Shown one piece after another: positions 61,528-64,000 of a stretch of DNA of 64,000 nucleotides. The position numbers and the translations under genes were made by a program. Within the stretch, counting starts at the first letter, position 1. Every line of letters begins with the position of its first letter. This stretch comes from Hydractinia symbiolongicarpus (Eukaryota; Cnidaria; Hydrozoa; Anthoathecata; Hydractiniidae): positions 24,222,001 through 24,286,000 of the forward strand of contig NC_079888.1 in assembly GCF_029227915.1 (NCBI RefSeq), given 5' to 3'. Under the pieces are notes generated by a model. That model was not told the DNA's origin. It did no database searches and worked only from the letters and a program-made list of their open reading frames with translations.

Positions 61528-63171
61528 AACTCATTTCCCGAACGATTTTTTAAATTATTTTTTCACCACTAAAACGCATGAGACTTGTAGTTTTCAAAAA
61601 TGTTTTCATTTTTGATGAGACGCTGAATAACAGAAGTTTAATCGCCGGCAAACGAAAACCCGCGATTTCCCGTAAATCCCGGGCTTGGCCCGTATAGTCA
61701 AAAGTATACAAAGAAAGTACCCAGGGAGTAAACTCATTTCCCGAACGATTTTTTAAATTACTTTTCCACCACGAAAACGCATGAGACTTGTAGTTTTTAA
61801 AAATGTTTTCATTTTTGATGAGACGCTGAATAAAAGAAGTTTAATCGCCGGCAAACGAAAACCTGCGATTTTCCGTAAATCCTGGACTCGGCCCGTATAG
61901 TCAAAAGTATACAAGGAAAGTACCCAGGGAGTAAACTCATTTCCCAAACGATTTTTTAAATTATTATTTCACCACAAAAATGCATGAGACTTGTAGTTTT
62001 TAAAAATGTTTTCATTTTTGATGAGACGCTGAATAAAAGAAGTTTAATCGCCGGCAAACGAGAACCCGCGATTTCCCGTAAATCCCAGCTTGGCCCGTAT
62101 AGTCAAAAGTATACAAAGAAAGTACCCAGGGAGTAAACTCATTTCCCGAACGATTTTTTTAATTATTTTTTCACCACTAAAACGCATGAGACTTGTAGTT
62201 TTCAAAAATGTTTTCATTTTTGATGAGACGCTGAATAAAAGCAGTGTAATCGCCGGCAAACGAAAACCTGCGATTTCCCTAAATCCCGGACTCGGCCCGT
62301 ATAGTCAAAAGTATACAAAGAAAGTACCCAGGGAATAAACTCATTTCCCGAACGATTTTTTTAATTATTTTTTCACCACTAAAACGCATGAGACTTGTAG
62401 TTTTCAAAAATGTTTTCATTTTTGATGAGACGCTGAATAAAAGCAGTGTAATCGCCGGCAAACGAAAACCTGCGATTTCCCTAAATCCCGGACTCGGCCC
62501 GTATAGTCAAAAGTATACAAAGAAAGTACCCAGGGAGTAAACTCATTTCCAGAACGATTTTTTAAATTATTTTTTCACCACTAAAACGCATAAAACTTGT
62601 AGTTTTTAAAAATGTTTTCATTTTTGATGAGACGCTGAATAAAAGAAGTTTAATCGCCGGCAAATGAAAACCCGCGATTTCCCGTAAATCCCGGCTTGGC
62701 CCGTATAGTCAAAAGTATACAAAGAAAGTACCCAGGGAGTAAACGCATTTCCCGAACGATTTTTTAAATTATTTTTTCACCACTAAAACGCATGAGACTT
62801 GTAGTTTTTAAAAATGTTTTCATTTTTGATGAGACGCTGAATAAAAGCAGTTTAATCGCCGGCAAACGAAAACCTGCGATTTCCCTAAATCCCGGACTCG
62901 GCCCGTATAGTCAAAAGTATACAAAGAAAGTACCCAGGGAGTAAATTCATTTCCAGAACGATTTTTTAAATTATTTTTTCACCACTAAAACGCATAAAAC
63001 TTGTAGTTTTTAGAAATGCTTTCATTTTTGATGAGACGCTGAATAAAAGAAGTTTAATCGCCGGCAAACGAAAACCCGCGATTTCCCGTAAATCCCGGGC
63101 TTGGCCCGTATAGTCAAAAGTATACAAAGAAAGTACCCAGGGAGTAAACTCATTTCCCGAACGATTTTTTA
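61528..63171. repeat. Second copy of window positions 1-1,644
   Basis: Bases 61,528 onward align with 1 onward at an exact offset of 61,527, through eight monomers of the same subtypes in the same order, including the rare 'gaataacag'. The copies differ at scattered positions: 'cctggactcgg' for 'cctgaactcgg', 'caccacaaaa' for 'caccataaaa', 'aaaatgcatg' for 'aaaacgcatg', 'gggaataaac' for 'gggagtaaac', and 'ggcaaatg' for 'ggcaaacg'. Alignment ends when position 1,645 enters the 201-bp subtype while 63,172 returns to an earlier subtype. Confidence 0.93.
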
Positions 63172-63551
63172 AATTATTTTTTCACCACTAAAACGCATAA
63201 AACTTGTAGTTTTTAAAAATGTTTTCATTTTTGATGAGACGCTGAATAAAAGAAGTTTAATCGCCGGCAAATGAAAACCCGCGATTTCCCGTAAATCCCG
63301 GCTTGGCCCGTATAGTCAAAAGTATACAAAGAAAGTACCCAGGGAGTAAACGCATTTCCCGAACGATTTTTTAAATTATTTTTTCACCACTAAAACGCAT
63401 GAGACTTGTAGTTGTCAAAAATGTTTTCATTTTTGATAAGACGCTTAATGAGAGAGGTTTAATCGCCGGCAAACGAAATCCCGCGTTTTCCCGTAAATCC
63501 GGGGCTTGGCCCGTATAGTCAAAAGTATACAAAGAAAGTACCCAGGGAGTA
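63147..63551. repeat. Three-monomer step-back and a mosaic monomer
   Basis: From about 63,172 the sequence repeats 62,565 onward at offset 607 (private 'ggcaaatgaaaacc' at 62,659 and 63,266). The monomer at 63,349 is a mosaic. It starts 'aacgcatttcccg', then carries 'tagttgtc', 'gataagacgcttaatgagag' and 'ccggggcttgg', a combination otherwise seen at 46.6-48.5 kb, and ends with 'gtatagtcaaaag'. Confidence 0.85.
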
Positions 63552-64000
63552 AACTCATTTCCCGAACGATTTTTTAAATTACTTTTCCACCACGAAAACG
63601 CATGAGACTTGTAGTTTTTAAAAATGTTTTCATTTTTGATGAGACGCTGAATAAAAGAAGTTTAATCGCCGGCAAACGAAAACCTGCGATTTTCCGTAAA
63701 TCCTGGACTCGGCCCGTATAGTCAAAAGTATACAAGGAAAGTACCCAGGGAGTAAACTCATTTTCCAAACGATTTTTTAAATTATTATTTCACCACAAAA
63801 ATGCATGAGACTTGTAGTTTTTAAAAATGTTTTCATTTTTGATGAGACGCTGAATAAAAGAAGTTTAATCGCCGGCAAACGAGAACCCGCGATTTCCCGT
63901 AAATCCCAGCTTGGCCCGTATAGTCAAAAGTATACAAAGAAAGTACCCAGGGAGTAAACTCATTTCCCGAACGATTTTTTTAATTATTTTTTCACCACTA
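63552..64000. repeat. Third copy of the 204-650 series, cut by the window end
   Basis: It aligns with 61,731-62,179 at offset 1,821 and with 204-652. The 'acttttccaccacg' and 'cccaaacg' subtypes are followed by the T7 subtype beginning at 63,957, of which only 44 bases lie in the window. The array therefore continues beyond position 64,000. Confidence 0.92.

Larger units (their letters stand above)
1..64000. repeat. Satellite DNA array, ~202-bp monomer, fills the entire window
   Basis: The unit beginning 'aactcatttcccgaacg' recurs from the first base to the last with spacings of 201-204 bp; starts at 1, 204, 407, 609, 811, 1013, 1215, 1417, 1620 and 1821 set the pattern. About 316 monomers fit. 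Every copy I examined is in the same orientation, and I found no non-satellite insertion longer than a few bases. Monomers share a common skeleton: a T-rich 5' part, a central 'catttttgatgagacgct' segment, 'tttaatcgccgg', a GC-rich part with 'cttggcccgtatagtc', then 'gtatacaaagaaagtaccc'. Subtypes differ by linked substitutions and form nested higher-order repeats. A satellite of this size and uniformity is typical of eukaryotic heterochromatin. Chromosomal location and species cannot be told from the sequence alone. Confidence 0.99.

Noticed and set aside
1-64000. CRISPR array or bacterial repeat system
   Set aside because: There are no unique spacers between short repeats; the whole ~202-bp unit is repeated. 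No cas-like genes or any other genes are present.
1-64000. Coding tandem repeat of a giant surface or structural protein
   Set aside because: Period of 201-204 bp with frequent one-base length changes, and stops in all frames within a few monomers on both strands, exclude a continuous reading frame.
1-64000. Ribosomal or other RNA gene cluster
   Set aside because: No rRNA, 5S, tRNA or U-RNA sequence was recognised. The unit lacks recognisable A/B boxes in tRNA-like spacing, and no folded structure beyond a five-base dyad is evident.
1-64000. Naming a species or a published satellite family
   Set aside because: The monomer does not match any family I can recall with confidence. Length and CpG content alone are not diagnostic.

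Overview
The whole 64 kb window is one uninterrupted block of tandemly repeated satellite DNA. The basic unit is about 202 bp. Individual copies measure 201 to 204 bp, giving roughly 316 monomers, all head-to-tail in the same orientation. I see no protein-coding gene, RNA gene, transposon, CRISPR array or unique spacer. The short open frames that recur on both strands are by-products of the repeat: they recur because the repeat recurs, and since 202 is not a multiple of 3 the frame shifts at each monomer. The setting is eukaryotic heterochromatin, such as a centromeric, pericentromeric or subtelomeric satellite. I cannot name the species. CpG is not depleted in the monomer, which weakly suggests a genome with little CpG methylation.

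The monomers are not uniform. They fall into recognisable subtypes marked by linked variants in four places: the T-rich block near the 5' end, the 'gcatgag/gcataag/gcataaa/gcatgaa' segment, the central 'tagttttc/tagttttt/tagttgtc' segment, and the GC-rich 3' third. Subtypes follow each other in fixed orders, forming higher-order repeats (HORs). The HORs are themselves duplicated at several scales.

Layout. From 1 to about 1,644 is a block that recurs at 61,528-63,171. From 811 to about 29,954 there are three successive versions of a long super-repeat, starting at 811, 7,693 and 17,003, with lengths of 6,882, 9,310 and 12,952 bp. The third is explained exactly by the second minus a one-monomer fusion (-202) plus two internal tandem duplications (+2,022 and +1,822). 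From about 29,955 to 37,850 the same subtypes are arranged mainly as a six-monomer (about 1.21 kb) HOR plus re-used pieces of the first 2.4 kb. From about 37,851 to 61,527 a different subtype mix dominates, with local tandem duplications of 1,819, 1,211, 1,823, 1,012, 406, 1,618, 1,012-1,013 and 1,216 bp. From 61,528 to the end the composition of the first kilobases returns.

Many monomers are clean in-register chimeras of two subtypes. This is the footprint expected of unequal crossing-over or gene-conversion-like exchange between misaligned copies. The window therefore reads as a record of satellite array evolution rather than a set of genes. Coordinates of HOR blocks were obtained by eye from shared private variants; breakpoints are good to about one monomer unless an exact offset is stated.
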